From: Cytobacillus oceanisediminis
GTDB taxonomy: Bacteria > Bacillota > Bacilli > Bacillales > Cytobacillaceae
DNA: 64,000 bases
NCBI RefSeq assembly: GCF_004366035.1
Contig: NZ_SOEE01000001.1
Coordinates: forward strand, 682,001 to 746,000
Reading direction: 5' to 3'
Part shown: positions 37,681 through 47,024 of the stretch, piece by piece
Numbering within the stretch: position 1 is the stretch's first letter
Layout of the letters: each line of letters opens with the position of its first letter
Position numbers and translations under genes: made by a program
Notes under the pieces: model-generated
What the model was told of the DNA's origin: nothing
The model's database searches: none
The model's input: the letters and a program-made list of their open reading frames with translations, nothing else

Positions 37681-38763
37681 TTCAAAAGTAATTCTGTCCA
37701 CTGTTTCCCGATCAAGCTTCTTAATCACTTCAGCAATAAGCTTAACGGCATTTTCATAGTCATCGCGGTGAAGCATTGCTGCATGGGAATGGATATAGCG
37801 TGTTGCAATAGTGATGGAAAGTGATGGAACTCCATTATGAGTAACATGAATGGCTCCTGAATCTGTTCCGCCGCCAGCGATGGCATCAAATTGATAAGGG
37901 ATATTCAGTTCATCCGCAGTATCTGTTACTAGATCACGAAGACCTTTGTGCGAGACCATTGATGCATCATAAAGGATAATTTGCGGCCCTTTGCCCATTT
38001 TGCTCATGGCTTCTTTTTCAGAAATCCCTGGTGTGTCACCTGCGATTCCCACATCTACACCAAATGCGATATCCGGCTCGATTTTTTGGGCCGAAGTGCG
38101 GGCTCCGCGAAGTCCAACCTCTTCCTGAACCGTTCCTACACCATATACTTCATTTGGATGATCAGCATCTTTCAATTGCTTAAGCACATCAATGGCAATT
38201 GCACAGCCGATGCGGTTATCCCAAGCCTTTGCCAATAGCATCTTTTCATTATTCATAACCGTAAACTCAAAATATGGAACCACCATGTCACCAGGCTTTA
38301 TTCCCCATTCTTTCGCTTCTTCCCGGCTGGAAGCACCAATATCAATGAACATGTCTTTAATTTCAACAGGCTTTTTCCGCGCATCCGGTGACAGGATATG
38401 CGGAGGCTTAGAACCAATTACCCCGGTGATATCTCCCTTGGACGTTACAATCGTCACACGCTGTGCAAGCATAACCTGTGACCACCAGCCCCCAACTGTC
38501 TGGAAGCGGATGAAGCCTTTATCATCAATGTTTGTTACCATAAATCCAACTTCATCTAAGTGGCCAGCAACCATGATCTTAGGGCCGCCTTCTTTGCCGG
38601 ATTTTTTAGCAATCAGGCTTCCCAGCCCATCTGTTGTCACTTCATCAGCATATGCTGTTATGTATTTTTTCATAACCTCGCGCGGTTCGCGCTCATTTCC
38701 CGGAATTCCTTTGGCATCCGTTAAGTCTTTAAGCATGGTTAGCGTTTCATCTAATTTAGCCAT
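37678..38763 (-). CDS. ysdC: M42-family aminopeptidase YsdC
   Basis: Metal-dependent aminopeptidase or glutamyl-aminopeptidase/cellulase-like (M42) protein of 361 residues. Di-metal ligands are visible in [46 protein letters not shown] and [10 protein letters not shown]...[10 protein letters not shown]. Start MAKLDETL matches B. subtilis YsdC; an adjacent ATG one codon upstream is possible. The substrate is not determined. Confidence 0.93.
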   Translation of the reverse strand: MAKLDETLTMLKDLTDAKGIPGNEREPREVMKKYITAYADEVTTDGLGSLIAKKSGKEGGPKIMVAGHLDEVGFMVTNIDDKGFIRFQTVGGWWSQVMLAQRVTIVTSKGDITGVIGSKPPHILSPDARKKPVEIKDMFIDIGASSREEAKEWGIKPGDMVVPYFEFTVMNNEKMLLAKAWDNRIGCAIAIDVLKQLKDADHPNEVYGVGTVQEEVGLRGARTSAQKIEPDIAFGVDVGIAGDTPGISEKEAMSKMGKGPQIILYDASMVSHKGLRDLVTDTADELNIPYQFDAIAGGGTDSGAIHVTHNGVPSLSITIATRYIHSHAAMLHRDDYENAVKLIAEVIKKLDRETVDRITFE

Positions 38764-38859
38764 CATTTCGACTCCCTTAATATTTATTCAACCCTATTAT
38801 ACAGAACATGCGATTTAATATAAAGAATTATCAGACGGATATTTTCTCCGCCTGCAGGA

Positions 38860-39351
38860 TTAGTATCCTTCAGCCTGCCTTTTATAATTTACTTCATTCT
38901 TATCTATATATGCTTTTTCTATATGTGAAGAGTTAAAACCAAGCATTTCCCCTAGCTGTAAATAGGCAGCAATAAGCTCTTTATAATCGTCCAGGGAACG
39001 GCTTGTCCGAAACTGTCCGATTCCAGTATAGACAGACAAAAACTGGCCATTCACTGACTCCGCCTTTTCCAGTGGAGCAGCATATTCCTTTTCATCGTCA
39101 AATCCGCATTCAATTCCAAGTGATAAAATAAAATGTATACCGTCTACAAACTCTTCCAATACTGTTTCCTGAGGTGAGGATGGCTTATGGCTCCAAAACT
39201 TGAAGCATCTTGTCTCATTTGCAAGCTCTCCCAATTCAACCAGCAGCGCAAGCACCTTACGTTCAAATAAATCTTCTTCCTCTAAACCGTGATTTGATTC
39301 TATATGGCTGTCCAGCCCTTTTTGCATTTGAAATAATAGCTGATAATTCAT
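38860..39351 (-). CDS. dimeric dUTPase-like (all-alpha NTP-PPase) protein
   Basis: A 163-residue protein that looks like the dimeric dUTP diphosphatase branch of the all-alpha NTP pyrophosphatases. The metal-binding pattern is ALLVELGELANETRCFKFWSHK followed by VLEEFVDGIHFILSLGIECG. Its role would be hydrolysis of dUTP or a related nucleotide. ATG 39351 (MNYQLLFQMQ) has AGGATGGTGG upstream; an ATG 13 codons earlier has no site. It stands between ysdC and ysdB; I recall no equivalent there in B. subtilis. Confidence 0.8.
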   Translation of the reverse strand: MNYQLLFQMQKGLDSHIESNHGLEEEDLFERKVLALLVELGELANETRCFKFWSHKPSSPQETVLEEFVDGIHFILSLGIECGFDDEKEYAAPLEKAESVNGQFLSVYTGIGQFRTSRSLDDYKELIAAYLQLGEMLGFNSSHIEKAYIDKNEVNYKRQAEGY

Positions 39352-39431
39352 TTTCCACCATCCTATATGAAATAAATGATTAACATACAAAATTAGCCTA
39401 TCAAAAAAATTATAACAAATCGCAAAAAAGT

Positions 39432-39457
39432 TGAAACTTTTTTTAATCTCATCCGTA
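39432..39457 (+). promoter_or_regulatory. sigma-W promoter of ysdB
   Basis: TGAAAC, 16-base spacer, CGTA: a full match to the sigma-W consensus, 35 bases upstream of the ysdB ATG. ysdB is a known sigma-W gene in B. subtilis. Confidence 0.9.
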
Positions 39458-39491
39458 AAGTAAGGAAAATAATAATGGAGGGCTGGTTAAT

Positions 39492-39905
39492 ATGTGGCTC
39501 CTGCGTATGCTATTGTTTGCTCTGATTCTTTTTCTTATATACACCGCGGTAAAATATCTGCTGAATTCTAAGAGAAAGCTCGAGCTTGCCCACGAACAGA
39601 AACGATATTATTTTTGGGATGACCAGGATAATGTCAGGAAAAACTTCCTGATTACGTATAAAGGGGTTTTATTTGAGGGCGAAAAATATCTGGGAACCAC
39701 GGACAATGCTTTTGATGTGGTCTCCATTTTCATCTGGCCGCATAATACATCGGCCCTTAAAGGGATGGTAAGGGAGGATTTTCTTTTTATAGAAAGAAAG
39801 ATAACCGAGGCTTATCCCACTGCAAAAATTGACTGGAAAAGCCCTGTGAAGGAATTTATGCATAAAACAGCTTCACCAGGAGATGAAATTAAAGACCATT
39901 TATAA
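39492..39905 (+). CDS. ysdB: sigma-W-regulated protein YsdB
   Basis: A 137-residue protein with one N-terminal membrane helix (LLRMLLFALILFLIYTAVKYLL) and a soluble domain with KRKLELAHEQKRYYFWDDQDNVRKNFLITYKG, close to B. subtilis YsdB. Function unknown; its envelope-stress sigma-W promoter suggests a role at the membrane. One of four plus-strand genes here. Confidence 0.9.
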   Translation: MWLLRMLLFALILFLIYTAVKYLLNSKRKLELAHEQKRYYFWDDQDNVRKNFLITYKGVLFEGEKYLGTTDNAFDVVSIFIWPHNTSALKGMVREDFLFIERKITEAYPTAKIDWKSPVKEFMHKTASPGDEIKDHL

Positions 39906-39938
39906 TAAAAAACGTTCGGCAGCCCCGAACGTTTTTTT
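39906..39938. terminator. bidirectional terminator of ysdB and the VTT-domain gene
   Basis: Stem AACGTTCGG/CCGAACGTT flanked by A6 and T7, so it can work in both directions for the two convergent genes. Confidence 0.92.
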
Positions 39939-40506
39939 ATGCTGCTTTAAAGAATTCCTTCCATTTGATGACAGTCACCTTTTCCCTCAGCACAAATACT
40001 AAAACAGAAAGGGAAATCAAAATCAGAATAATCATTGAAGGAGTGAATCGGCTGATGAATTCACCAAAAACGGTATAAAAAACAGCCAGCGGCAAATTGG
40101 TGATCCAAGAATTTTTTAAATATTGATCAAAACCCTTATTCCTTTCCATAAGACAAAAGTTCAATAAATGGTAATGAATAAATGGGATGAGCCTTAAAAC
40201 CGCAACCTGACCGACAGTCAAATTCCGGTATTCCCCGAACCACCTCGTTTTTAGCAATGAAAGCTTTTCATGTGTCCTCGGCATTTTTGTGATCAAAAAA
40301 TAAAAAAGAATGCTGCTGATCATCAGACCTGCAACGGAGAAAACAGAACCAAAAAAACTTCCGAACAGAACTCCTCCAGTTATGCAGACAAGCGGTACCG
40401 GAATGAATAGAAACTGCCTGATGATATGAAAAAAGATAAAAACAATGGGAGCAAGAATTCCAGCAGTCTCAGCCATGGCAAACAATAGAATCAATTGATC
40501 ATTCAT
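39937..40506 (-). CDS. VTT-domain (TVP38/TMEM64, SNARE-associated) membrane protein
   Basis: A 189-residue polytopic membrane protein. The central VTT/DedA-like segment has IRQFLFIPVPLVCITGGVLFGSFFGSVFSVAGLMISS followed by AVLRLIPFIHYHLLNFC, the usual arginine-proline re-entrant pattern. Relatives act in lipid or undecaprenyl-phosphate translocation; the substrate here is unknown. Convergent with ysdB and downstream of ysdA. Confidence 0.82.
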   Translation of the reverse strand: MNDQLILLFAMAETAGILAPIVFIFFHIIRQFLFIPVPLVCITGGVLFGSFFGSVFSVAGLMISSILFYFLITKMPRTHEKLSLLKTRWFGEYRNLTVGQVAVLRLIPFIHYHLLNFCLMERNKGFDQYLKNSWITNLPLAVFYTVFGEFISRFTPSMIILILISLSVLVFVLREKVTVIKWKEFFKAA

Positions 40507-40569
40507 GCCTTCACCTCTCCCCGATGTCTTTCCTGCTGTTCCCTAAAGCTTATGGATAGCCCTGATTGT

Positions 40570-40842
40570 TTATGACAAGAGAATAACCAGGTACACAAGC
40601 AAGCCTGCTTCAAGCATCGCCAGAATAGGCAGTCCCCATTTAAACTGCACATGCTTTGTTTTATGCCTGAAAGTCTTCATTCCGAGAGTCATTCCCGCAG
40701 CCCCGCTCAAAATGGCTGTGATCCAGAGATTTTTTTCGCTGATTCGATACTGATTCCGTTTCGCCTTCTCCTTATCAAGCTTCATCAGATAAAAACCAGC
40801 CACATTCATAATCAGATAGATAAGAGCAATTGTCTTGACCAT
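40570..40842 (-). CDS. ysdA: DUF1294 membrane protein YsdA
   Basis: A 90-residue protein with three hydrophobic helices separated by a basic loop (MKLDKEKAKRNQYRISEKNLW) and MTLGMKTFRHKTKHVQFKWGLP, hallmarks of DUF1294. Function unknown. Position after rplT and near ysdB matches B. subtilis. Confidence 0.88.
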   Translation of the reverse strand: MVKTIALIYLIMNVAGFYLMKLDKEKAKRNQYRISEKNLWITAILSGAAGMTLGMKTFRHKTKHVQFKWGLPILAMLEAGLLVYLVILLS

Positions 40843-40916
40843 GAGCTTTCTCCTTTATTATGTATTAAGTCTTTATTGAGCTTAAATGAAACGAAAGCAT
40901 CTGTCCATTTAGAGCA

Positions 40917-40951
40917 AAATAAAAGCCATTCCCGCATTTAAGGGAATGGCT
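40917..40951 (-). terminator. terminator of infC-rpmI-rplT
   Basis: Stem AGCCATTCCC/GGGAATGGCT followed by a T-rich tract on the minus strand. Confidence 0.9.
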
Positions 40952-40971
40952 ATTTTATGAAAAATTATTAC

Positions 40972-41331
40972 TTACTTGCTAAGCTGCTGCTTTGCAACTG
41001 ATGCTAATTCAGCAAATGCTTTTTCGTCAGCGATTGCTAATTCAGCAAGCATTTTGCGGTTAACTTCGATGCCAGCAAGCTTTAAACCATGCATTAAACG
41101 GCTGTAAGAAAGACCGTTCATGCGAGCTGCTGCGTTGATGCGAGTAACCCAAAGTTTGCGGAAGTCGCGCTTTTTCTGGCGACGATCGCGGTAAGCATAC
41201 ATTAGGGATTTCATAACCTGCTGGTTAGCAACTTTATATAATGTATGTTTTGAACCGAAATAACCTTTAGCTAATTTAATGACTTTTTTACGACGTTTGC
41301 GAGTAACTGTACCGCCTTTTACACGTGGCAT
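40972..41331 (-). CDS. rplT: 50S ribosomal protein L20
   Basis: A 119-residue 23S rRNA-binding assembly protein, very basic at its N-terminus ([33 protein letters not shown]). In B. subtilis L20 also represses its own operon by acting on the leader RNA, and a matching leader is present here. Confidence 0.98.
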   Translation of the reverse strand: MPRVKGGTVTRKRRKKVIKLAKGYFGSKHTLYKVANQQVMKSLMYAYRDRRQKKRDFRKLWVTRINAAARMNGLSYSRLMHGLKLAGIEVNRKMLAELAIADEKAFAELASVAKQQLSK

Positions 41332-41357
41332 ATTATTTCCCTCCTAATTTCGAGATA

Positions 41358-41558
41358 TTACTTAAGATTTACTAGTAAGTTACGGATGCGCTTGTAATCG
41401 CCTGAAGAAACAAGAGTTCCTTTGCGAAGCTTACGCTTTTGCTTTTGAGATTTGTTTGCGAACATATGGCTTCTATAAGCGTGAGAACGCTTCAGTTTAC
41501 CAGAACCTGTTCTTTTGAAACGCTTAGCAGCGCCGCGGTGAGTTTTCATTTTTGGCAT
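41358..41558 (-). CDS. rpmI: 50S ribosomal protein L35
   Basis: A 66-residue basic protein, [21 protein letters not shown], of standard length, 27 bp upstream of rplT and 16 bp downstream of infC. Confidence 0.98.
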   Translation of the reverse strand: MPKMKTHRGAAKRFKRTGSGKLKRSHAYRSHMFANKSQKQKRKLRKGTLVSSGDYKRIRNLLVNLK

Positions 41559-41573
41559 TGGGAATTCCTCCTC

Positions 41574-42089
41574 TTACTTGTCGTTTTTCGGTGCTAAGAC
41601 CATAAACATGCTTCGGCCATCCATTTTTGGATGTGATTCCACTACTGCAACTTCATTGCATGCTTGTGCAAATCGGATTAAAACACGCTGGCCAATTTCC
41701 TTATGCGTAATGGCACGACCTTTAAATCGGATCGATGCTTTTACTTTATCGCCTTTTTCAAGGAATTTAATAGCATTGCGAAGCTTTGTATTAAAGTCAT
41801 GCTCTTCAATAGTCGGGCTAAGACGAACTTCTTTAATACTGATAATCTTCTGGTTTTTGCGAGCTTCTTTATCTTTCTTCTGCTGCTCGAATTTGAACTT
41901 TCCGTAGTCCATGATACGGGCTACCGGAGGTTTCGCACTCGGTGCAACCAGAACAAGATCCAGATTGGCACGAGAAGCAATTTCAAGTGCGTCGAATTTT
42001 GATTTAATACCTAACTGCTCGCCGTTTTGGTCGATAAGACGGACTTCGCGGGCGCGAATGCCCTCGTTTAACAACATATCTTTGCTAAT
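41574..42089 (-). CDS. infC: translation initiation factor IF-3 (ATT start)
   Basis: Binds the 30S subunit and enforces start-codon choice. The protein from ATT 42089 ([20 protein letters not shown]) is 171 residues. ATT is a classic, conserved start for infC and allows IF-3 to repress its own translation. A GGAGG site lies nine bases upstream. An in-frame ATG four codons in would have poor spacing. N-domain about 1-75, lysine-rich linker ([16 protein letters not shown]), then the C-domain. Confidence 0.93.
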   Translation of the reverse strand: MSKDMLLNEGIRAREVRLIDQNGEQLGIKSKFDALEIASRANLDLVLVAPSAKPPVARIMDYGKFKFEQQKKDKEARKNQKIISIKEVRLSPTIEEHDFNTKLRNAIKFLEKGDKVKASIRFKGRAITHKEIGQRVLIRFAQACNEVAVVESHPKMDGRSMFMVLAPKNDK

Positions 42090-42133
42090 AGCTAGACACC
42101 TCCAAGGTTTAATGCGAACACAACGTTTGGGTC

Positions 42134-42214
42134 AAGAAAAGCGCAAGCGCCTGCTGGAGCAGACAGCTTTATAGCTGCCAGCTCCACCGGACCAAAGCTG
42201 AATCGCAAGTTATA
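42134..42214. repeat. dispersed repeat family 2, shortened copy in infC leader
   Basis: Starts AAGAAAAGCGCAAGCGCC and includes CTGGAGCAGACAGCTT; the middle is reduced. It lies between the L20-leader terminator and the infC ribosome binding site. Confidence 0.7.
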
Positions 42215-42254
42215 CAACATTTCTCTTCCGGAGCGGAAGCAGAGCTGTTTTAAC

Positions 42255-42396
42255 CAAATAAAAAAGTGCGGATGAAAACACCCACACTTACGTTTATAAA
42301 CAGAAAATGTTCACGTAAAACCTGCCAACTGCACTTTGCGTCAATCAGGTGAGAAGCGGGTGCTTCTTCTTTTCCTCAAACTGTATTCAATTTACC
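42255..42396 (-). promoter_or_regulatory. ribosomal protein L20 leader of infC-rpmI-rplT
   Basis: The minus strand carries GCACCCGCTTCTCACCTGATTGACG, GTTGGCAGGTTTTACGTG, TTTATAAACG and a terminator hairpin GTGTGGGTG/CATCCGCAC plus six T, in the order found in the B. subtilis infC leader. L20 binding favours termination. Confidence 0.85.
42259..42288 (-). terminator. L20-controlled terminator
   Basis: Nine-pair stem with GU pairs, UUUU loop and U6 tail; end of the L20 leader. Confidence 0.85.
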
Positions 42397-42402
42397 TTAG
42401 CT

Positions 42403-42432
42403 ACTATATCACAAAGTATGATTTTGTGTCAA
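42403..42432 (-). promoter_or_regulatory. sigma-A promoter of infC operon
   Basis: Minus-strand TTGACA, 18-base spacer, TATAGT, directly upstream of the L20 leader. Confidence 0.85.
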
Positions 42433-42591
42433 ACGAATAACTTTTATCACAACGAAGAAAAGCATAACAAAATTAAGCGCTTTTGGCAATATGATTTTAA
42501 TATTTTTTCAAAATGAATTTAATGCCATATTTCTGGTTTGCACCAGCTGACTTGGATATTACAGATTCTGCATGTTGTCACGAAGACTTCA

Positions 42592-42623
42592 CAAAAAAAG
42601 GGCCGCAGGTCATGCAGCCCTTT
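42592..42623 (-). terminator. terminator of thrS
   Basis: Stem AAGGGCTGC/GCGGCCCTT and seven T on the minus strand. Confidence 0.9.
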
Positions 42624-42630
42624 TTCATAG

Positions 42631-44562
42631 TTATCGTTTAACTTCAGCTTTTAGTGCTGAGATGAAATCTTCAAATGAAACCGTTTCTGATTTTTGCTCT
42701 CCATATTTACGGACATTTACAGCTTTTTCAGCTACTTCATTGTCCCCAACAACAAGCATGTATGGAGTCTTTTGCATTTGCGCTTCGCGGATCTTATAGC
42801 CGATTTTTTCATTGCGGTCATCCAGTTCTACGCGGAAGCCCTCTGCCTGAAGCTGCTCCTGGACTTGTTTTGCATAATCAAAGTGAATATCAGGAGAAAC
42901 CGGAATGACCTGGACCTGAATCGGGGCAAGCCAAGTTGGAAACGCTCCCTTATACTCTTCAATCAAGAATGCCACAAAACGCTCCATAGTGGAAACGACA
43001 CCACGGTGGATAACGACGGGACGATGAGGCTTTCCATCTTCAGCTACATAAGTCAGGTCAAAACGTTCAGGAAGCAAGAAGTCCAGCTGGACAGTGGATA
43101 ATGTCTCATCCTTGCCAAGCGCAGTTTTAACTTGAACATCCAATTTCGGGCCGTAGAAAGCTGCTTCTCCTTCTGCCTCAAAATAGTCAAGACCGATTTC
43201 ATCCATGGCTTCTTTAAGCATGGCCTGTGCTTTTTCCCACATTTCATCGTCATCAAAGTACTTCTCAGTATCCTGTGGATCTCTGTATGAAAGACGGAAT
43301 GAGTAATCATTGATATCGAAGTCTTTATATACTTCAAGAATCAGGTGTACTACGCGCTTAAACTCTTCCTTAATCTGATCAGGGCGGACAAAGATATGAG
43401 CATCGTTCAGAGTCATGCCGCGTACACGCTGAAGGCCCGATAGTGCTCCTGACATTTCATAACGGTGCATTGTTCCAAGCTCTGCAATACGGATTGGCAG
43501 TTCACGGTAGCTGTGGATGCCATTCTTATAGATCATCATGTGATGCGGGCAATTCATAGGACGAAGAACAAGCTGCTCGTTATCCATTTCCATGACAGGG
43601 AACATGTCTTCCTGATAATGATCCCAGTGCCCGGATGTTTTATAAAGATCTACACTTCCCATGATCGGAGTATATACGTGGTCATAGCCCAGTCTTTCTT
43701 CCTTATCAACGATATAGCGCTCGATATTGCGGCGGATTGCTGCCCCTTTTGGAAGCCACATCGGCAAGCCCTGTCCAACTTTTTGCGAATTCATGAACAA
43801 GTTAAGCTCTTTGCCGATTTTACGGTGGTCACGCTCTTTCGCTTCCTCAAGGAGACGCAAATGCTCGGCCAGGTCTTCTTTCTTAAAGAAAGCTGTTCCA
43901 TAAATGCGCTGAAGCATCTTATTGTCACTGTCGCCTCTCCAGTAGGCGCCAGCAATACTTAATAACTTAAACTCTTTTAGTTTGCCAGTCGATGGAACGT
44001 GGACTCCGCGGCAGAGATCAAAGAACTCGCCCTGCTCATAGATTGTCACTGTTTCATCTTCAGGAATAGCTTCAATCAGTTCAAGCTTGTATTCATCACC
44101 AATTTCCTTGTACATCTGAACCGCCTCATTACGGCTGACTTCCTTGCGGACAACGTCAAGGTTTTCATTAATGATTTTCTTCATTTCTTTTTCAATCACA
44201 GGAAGGTCTTCTGGGGAAAGTGATTCTTCCAGGTCGATGTCATAATAAAATCCGCCTTCAATGACAGGACCTACCCCAAGCTTTACATTTTTATATAAAC
44301 GCTTGATTGCCTGCGCCATTAGATGGGCAGTACTGTGGCGAAGAACCTCCAGCGCATCGTTTGAGTCCGGTGTTACAATTTCAATAGCTCCATCCTTTTC
44401 GATTGGACGGCGAAGATCATACATTTCTCCATCCAGCTTGCCGGCCATTGCCTTTTTCTTCAGGCCCGGGCTGATTGAAGCTGCAATATCTTCTGTTGTC
44501 GTTCCCTTTGGAAACTCCTTTACAGCTCCATCTGGAAACGAAACTTTAACAACTTCTGACAT
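42631..44562 (-). CDS. thrS: threonine-tRNA ligase
   Basis: Class II synthetase of 643 residues: TGS domain (1-62), the editing domain with [15 protein letters not shown] and the zinc-like HXXXH region, catalytic motifs [52 protein letters not shown], and the C-terminal anticodon-binding domain (about 540-643). Regulated by a Thr T-box upstream. Confidence 0.97.
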   Translation of the reverse strand: MSEVVKVSFPDGAVKEFPKGTTTEDIAASISPGLKKKAMAGKLDGEMYDLRRPIEKDGAIEIVTPDSNDALEVLRHSTAHLMAQAIKRLYKNVKLGVGPVIEGGFYYDIDLEESLSPEDLPVIEKEMKKIINENLDVVRKEVSRNEAVQMYKEIGDEYKLELIEAIPEDETVTIYEQGEFFDLCRGVHVPSTGKLKEFKLLSIAGAYWRGDSDNKMLQRIYGTAFFKKEDLAEHLRLLEEAKERDHRKIGKELNLFMNSQKVGQGLPMWLPKGAAIRRNIERYIVDKEERLGYDHVYTPIMGSVDLYKTSGHWDHYQEDMFPVMEMDNEQLVLRPMNCPHHMMIYKNGIHSYRELPIRIAELGTMHRYEMSGALSGLQRVRGMTLNDAHIFVRPDQIKEEFKRVVHLILEVYKDFDINDYSFRLSYRDPQDTEKYFDDDEMWEKAQAMLKEAMDEIGLDYFEAEGEAAFYGPKLDVQVKTALGKDETLSTVQLDFLLPERFDLTYVAEDGKPHRPVVIHRGVVSTMERFVAFLIEEYKGAFPTWLAPIQVQVIPVSPDIHFDYAKQVQEQLQAEGFRVELDDRNEKIGYKIREAQMQKTPYMLVVGDNEVAEKAVNVRKYGEQKSETVSFEDFISALKAEVKR

Positions 44563-44629
44563 GATATTTCCTCCTTATTTATAAAGTGAAACTCCAATCC
44601 TCCTAAAACGCGTTATACACTTAAAAAAA

Positions 44630-44885
44630 TAAAAAAACCCGTCCCTAAAAAAGGGACGAGTTGTATTTAACACGCGGTTCCACCCTACTTCTCGTTCTCT
44701 TAGAAGAAAAACGACTCTGTAGTAAGATAACGGTCTTTTCCCGCCAGCCCATTTCCTGGCTGGAGTTCAGAGGCGGTAAGCATTCGAATCGTGTTAGGAA
44801 GGTTTCAGCCCTGCCTTCCCTCTCTTTAAACCGTATTAGAATACCCATATCCTCATCGCAACTTTTGCTCGATTTTTATAATATG
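44630..44885 (-). promoter_or_regulatory. T-box leader, threonine specificity, controlling thrS
   Basis: T-box core AGGGTGGAACCGCG at about 44671-44687, terminator at 44632-44662, and specifier loop GCTTACCGCCTCTGAAC with ACC (Thr) at 44775-44777. Order and spacing are standard. Confidence 0.92.
44632..44662 (-). terminator. T-box terminator of thrS leader
   Basis: Stem ACTCGTCCC/GGGACGGGT with U-run on the minus strand. Confidence 0.88.
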
Positions 44886-44891
44886 TACGTT

Positions 44892-44920
44892 ATTATAGTT
44901 TGTTATTTCAGGAAAATCAA
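44892..44920 (-). promoter_or_regulatory. sigma-A promoter of thrS
   Basis: Minus-strand TTGATT, 17-base spacer, TATAAT. The -35 overlaps the ytxC stop codon. Confidence 0.75.
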
Positions 44921-45801
44921 GGGTATCTTTTACATTTTTCTTCATTGGCATAAGAATGGGCGTTTTGAAAGTTATAGAAGGCTTCAATAGAGCTTAATTC
45001 AAGTCTTTCTTCAAAAATATTGCGGATTGTTCTGACCAGCGGCTGCTCGAAATCATCTGAATACAGATAAATGGCGGAAGGTGCAATTGAAAGCAGAGGC
45101 GCAATCGTAACGGAATCCACATATACAGGATGATTGGATAATAGCTTGCGGTCAATCATTCTTAATAGCTCTCCTCGTTTAATTTCGCACAAGTGCTCAT
45201 CATAAAAATAAACACCTTCATCCATAACGACATGAATCGTATTAATCTTTGGCTGCTTTCCTGACAGGAAATCTCTCAATGTATGAATAAACATCTGATA
45301 TTCCTGCTCCATTTTATATTCATCGATGGAAACTTCAACGTATTTGGTCATTTCATTCATAAGCGGCCGCATTCGGAATTTTACGAAAGAATCAAAAGAA
45401 AAGGAAATGTTATTCTGGAACAGCTGATCAACTGCACTCTTCAAGCTTTCTTTTACATCCAGGCCACTGACAAACGCGGCAAGATCCTCCCGGCTTCCTT
45501 CCAAAATAGAGTGAATAATTTCAAGAATCTGCTGCTGTTCACCTTCATCCTCATAATAATAATGCTCCATCAGTATCCGTTTAAACCAATCATCCTGCTT
45601 CTGGTTCACTATAAATTGAAAAAATACTTCCTTAACAATATTCAGGACATCGCCGTTATTTTCTGCAGAGACTCTGACTATATGTTGATCTTCAAAATGA
45701 AGAATATTATTATCACATTGACAAAAAGACTGCAGCTGCTCATAAAGATGCTCATAAAAATTCCTCGCATCCGTGCTGCTTTGGAAAATGATTTCGATCA
45801 A
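44917..45801 (-). CDS. ytxC: sporulation-related protein YtxC
   Basis: A 294-residue protein of the YtxC family, listed as sporulation-associated but of unknown biochemistry; no clear catalytic motif or membrane helix. I choose TTG 45801 (MIEIIFQSSTDARNF), four to six bases after GGGGGG; an upstream ATG at 45822 precedes that site. Position between dnaI and thrS agrees with B. subtilis. Confidence 0.82.
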   Translation of the reverse strand: MIEIIFQSSTDARNFYEHLYEQLQSFCQCDNNILHFEDQHIVRVSAENNGDVLNIVKEVFFQFIVNQKQDDWFKRILMEHYYYEDEGEQQQILEIIHSILEGSREDLAAFVSGLDVKESLKSAVDQLFQNNISFSFDSFVKFRMRPLMNEMTKYVEVSIDEYKMEQEYQMFIHTLRDFLSGKQPKINTIHVVMDEGVYFYDEHLCEIKRGELLRMIDRKLLSNHPVYVDSVTIAPLLSIAPSAIYLYSDDFEQPLVRTIRNIFEERLELSSIEAFYNFQNAHSYANEEKCKRYP

Positions 45802-45894
45802 CCAAATCCCCCCTTTATACAAATCTCTGTTCTATGTATATGGCGGACTTGGCCAAGTTAGAAGTAGGATTAGCCTTTTAGTGCATTAAACTAT

Positions 45895-46033
45895 AAGAAA
45901 AGCGGAAGCGCCTTGCCCACCCCCGGCGTCTCGTGGGGGCAGGCGCTCCTCCTAAAGGATAACGCTTTTAATCGTGCGATGGATATTCTGCCGAAGCTTT
46001 CCCTGTAGAGCTAGACAGTTATCAAAGTCCCAA
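45895..46033. repeat. dispersed repeat family 2, copy between dnaI and ytxC
   Basis: Begins AAGAAAAGCGGAAGCGCC, TTGCCCACCCCCGG and ends TAGAGCTAGACAGTTATCAAAGTCC. Placed upstream of ytxC, after the dnaI terminator. Confidence 0.8.
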
Positions 46034-46051
46034 GGTATGATTCTTACTTTA

Positions 46052-46085
46052 TAATAAAAGCTGCCGGAAGTTTTATCGGCAGCTT
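46052..46085 (-). terminator. terminator of dnaB-dnaI
   Basis: Stem AAGCTGCCG/CGGCAGCTT followed by a T-rich tract on the minus strand. Confidence 0.82.
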
Positions 46086-46091
46086 AATATG

Positions 46092-47024
46092 TTATGCTCT
46101 TCTGTTCGGTCCTTCCACAAGCACTGGTTCAGCAAGGTATTTAATACGCTCCATGATTCTCCTTGCCTTCATTTTCTCTTCCTCTCCGCGCTGGCTGTAG
46201 GAGAGATGATGTTCGAGACCCTTCAGGTCGAAATTGGAAGTAAAGAAGGTTGGGAGGCTTTCCTGCATGCGGAACTGCAGAATCGGCCCTAAAATCTCAT
46301 CCCTTGTCCAGCTGGACATGGTTTCTGCACCAATGTCATCGAACATTAAAACCGGTGCTTTTTTAATGGTTTCTATTTTACTGTTCAGAGTTTGATCTCC
46401 AATTGAATTTTTCAATTCCCTGAATAGTTCAGGAACGTATACAATCATGGAGGATACTTTCTGGCTTGCAAGCTTATTAGCGATAGCACCAAGCAAATAA
46501 GATTTGCCTACACCGAATTTTCCATAAAAATAAATTCCTTTTCCCTTGGATCCCGGCTGGTAGTCCATAACAAAAGATGCCGCTTTATCAACGGCCTCAA
46601 TGCGATCGTCATCATCATATATGGAATCAAAAGTGGCATGAAGGATATCAGATGGTACATATAAACTCTGAATTAATTTTTCGTTTCTCCGCTGCTCATC
46701 GTGCATGACCTTGCGCGGGCACTTATCATATTTCAGATCGACTGACCCTCTTTGAATCACAAGCTCCGGATGATAGCCCTGCATAAAGTTCACACAGCCC
46801 TCCAAGCTAGGACATTTATTGCACTCCTTGCTCTGCTGTGTATATTCAAAGAGTTTGCTAAGGCTCTTTTCAACCATCTCAGATGTCAATTCATCCCGAT
46901 GAGTTTGGATAAATGCCTTCACTTCAGGGTGATTAAGCGTTTGGTTTCTCATTTTCTCATACCTTTTTTGAAAACCTTCATTGCCCGCAAGGCGTCTTAA
47001 TGTTTCATTGATTTTCTCCATCAA
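46092..47024 (-). CDS. dnaI: primosomal helicase loader DnaI
   Basis: AAA+ loader of the replicative helicase DnaC in Firmicutes. The 310 residues have an N-terminal helicase-binding domain with zinc-ligand cysteines (CNKCPSLEGC...KCPRKVMHDE) and a C-terminal ATPase with Walker A GKFGVGKSYLLG near 175 and Walker B VLMFDDIGAE near 230. Start overlaps the dnaB stop by four bases, so the pair is coupled. Confidence 0.96.
   Translation of the reverse strand: MMEKINETLRRLAGNEGFQKRYEKMRNQTLNHPEVKAFIQTHRDELTSEMVEKSLSKLFEYTQQSKECNKCPSLEGCVNFMQGYHPELVIQRGSVDLKYDKCPRKVMHDEQRRNEKLIQSLYVPSDILHATFDSIYDDDDRIEAVDKAASFVMDYQPGSKGKGIYFYGKFGVGKSYLLGAIANKLASQKVSSMIVYVPELFRELKNSIGDQTLNSKIETIKKAPVLMFDDIGAETMSSWTRDEILGPILQFRMQESLPTFFTSNFDLKGLEHHLSYSQRGEEEKMKARRIMERIKYLAEPVLVEGPNRRA

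Noticed and set aside
39937..40506. Calling the VTT-domain gene dedA or ytxB
   Set aside because: Only the superfamily is clear from the sequence; I cannot separate the paralogues without a search.
42470..42490. cre-like sequence (AAAAGCGCTT) upstream of infC promoter
   Set aside because: Too few matches to the CcpA consensus and an unexpected target.
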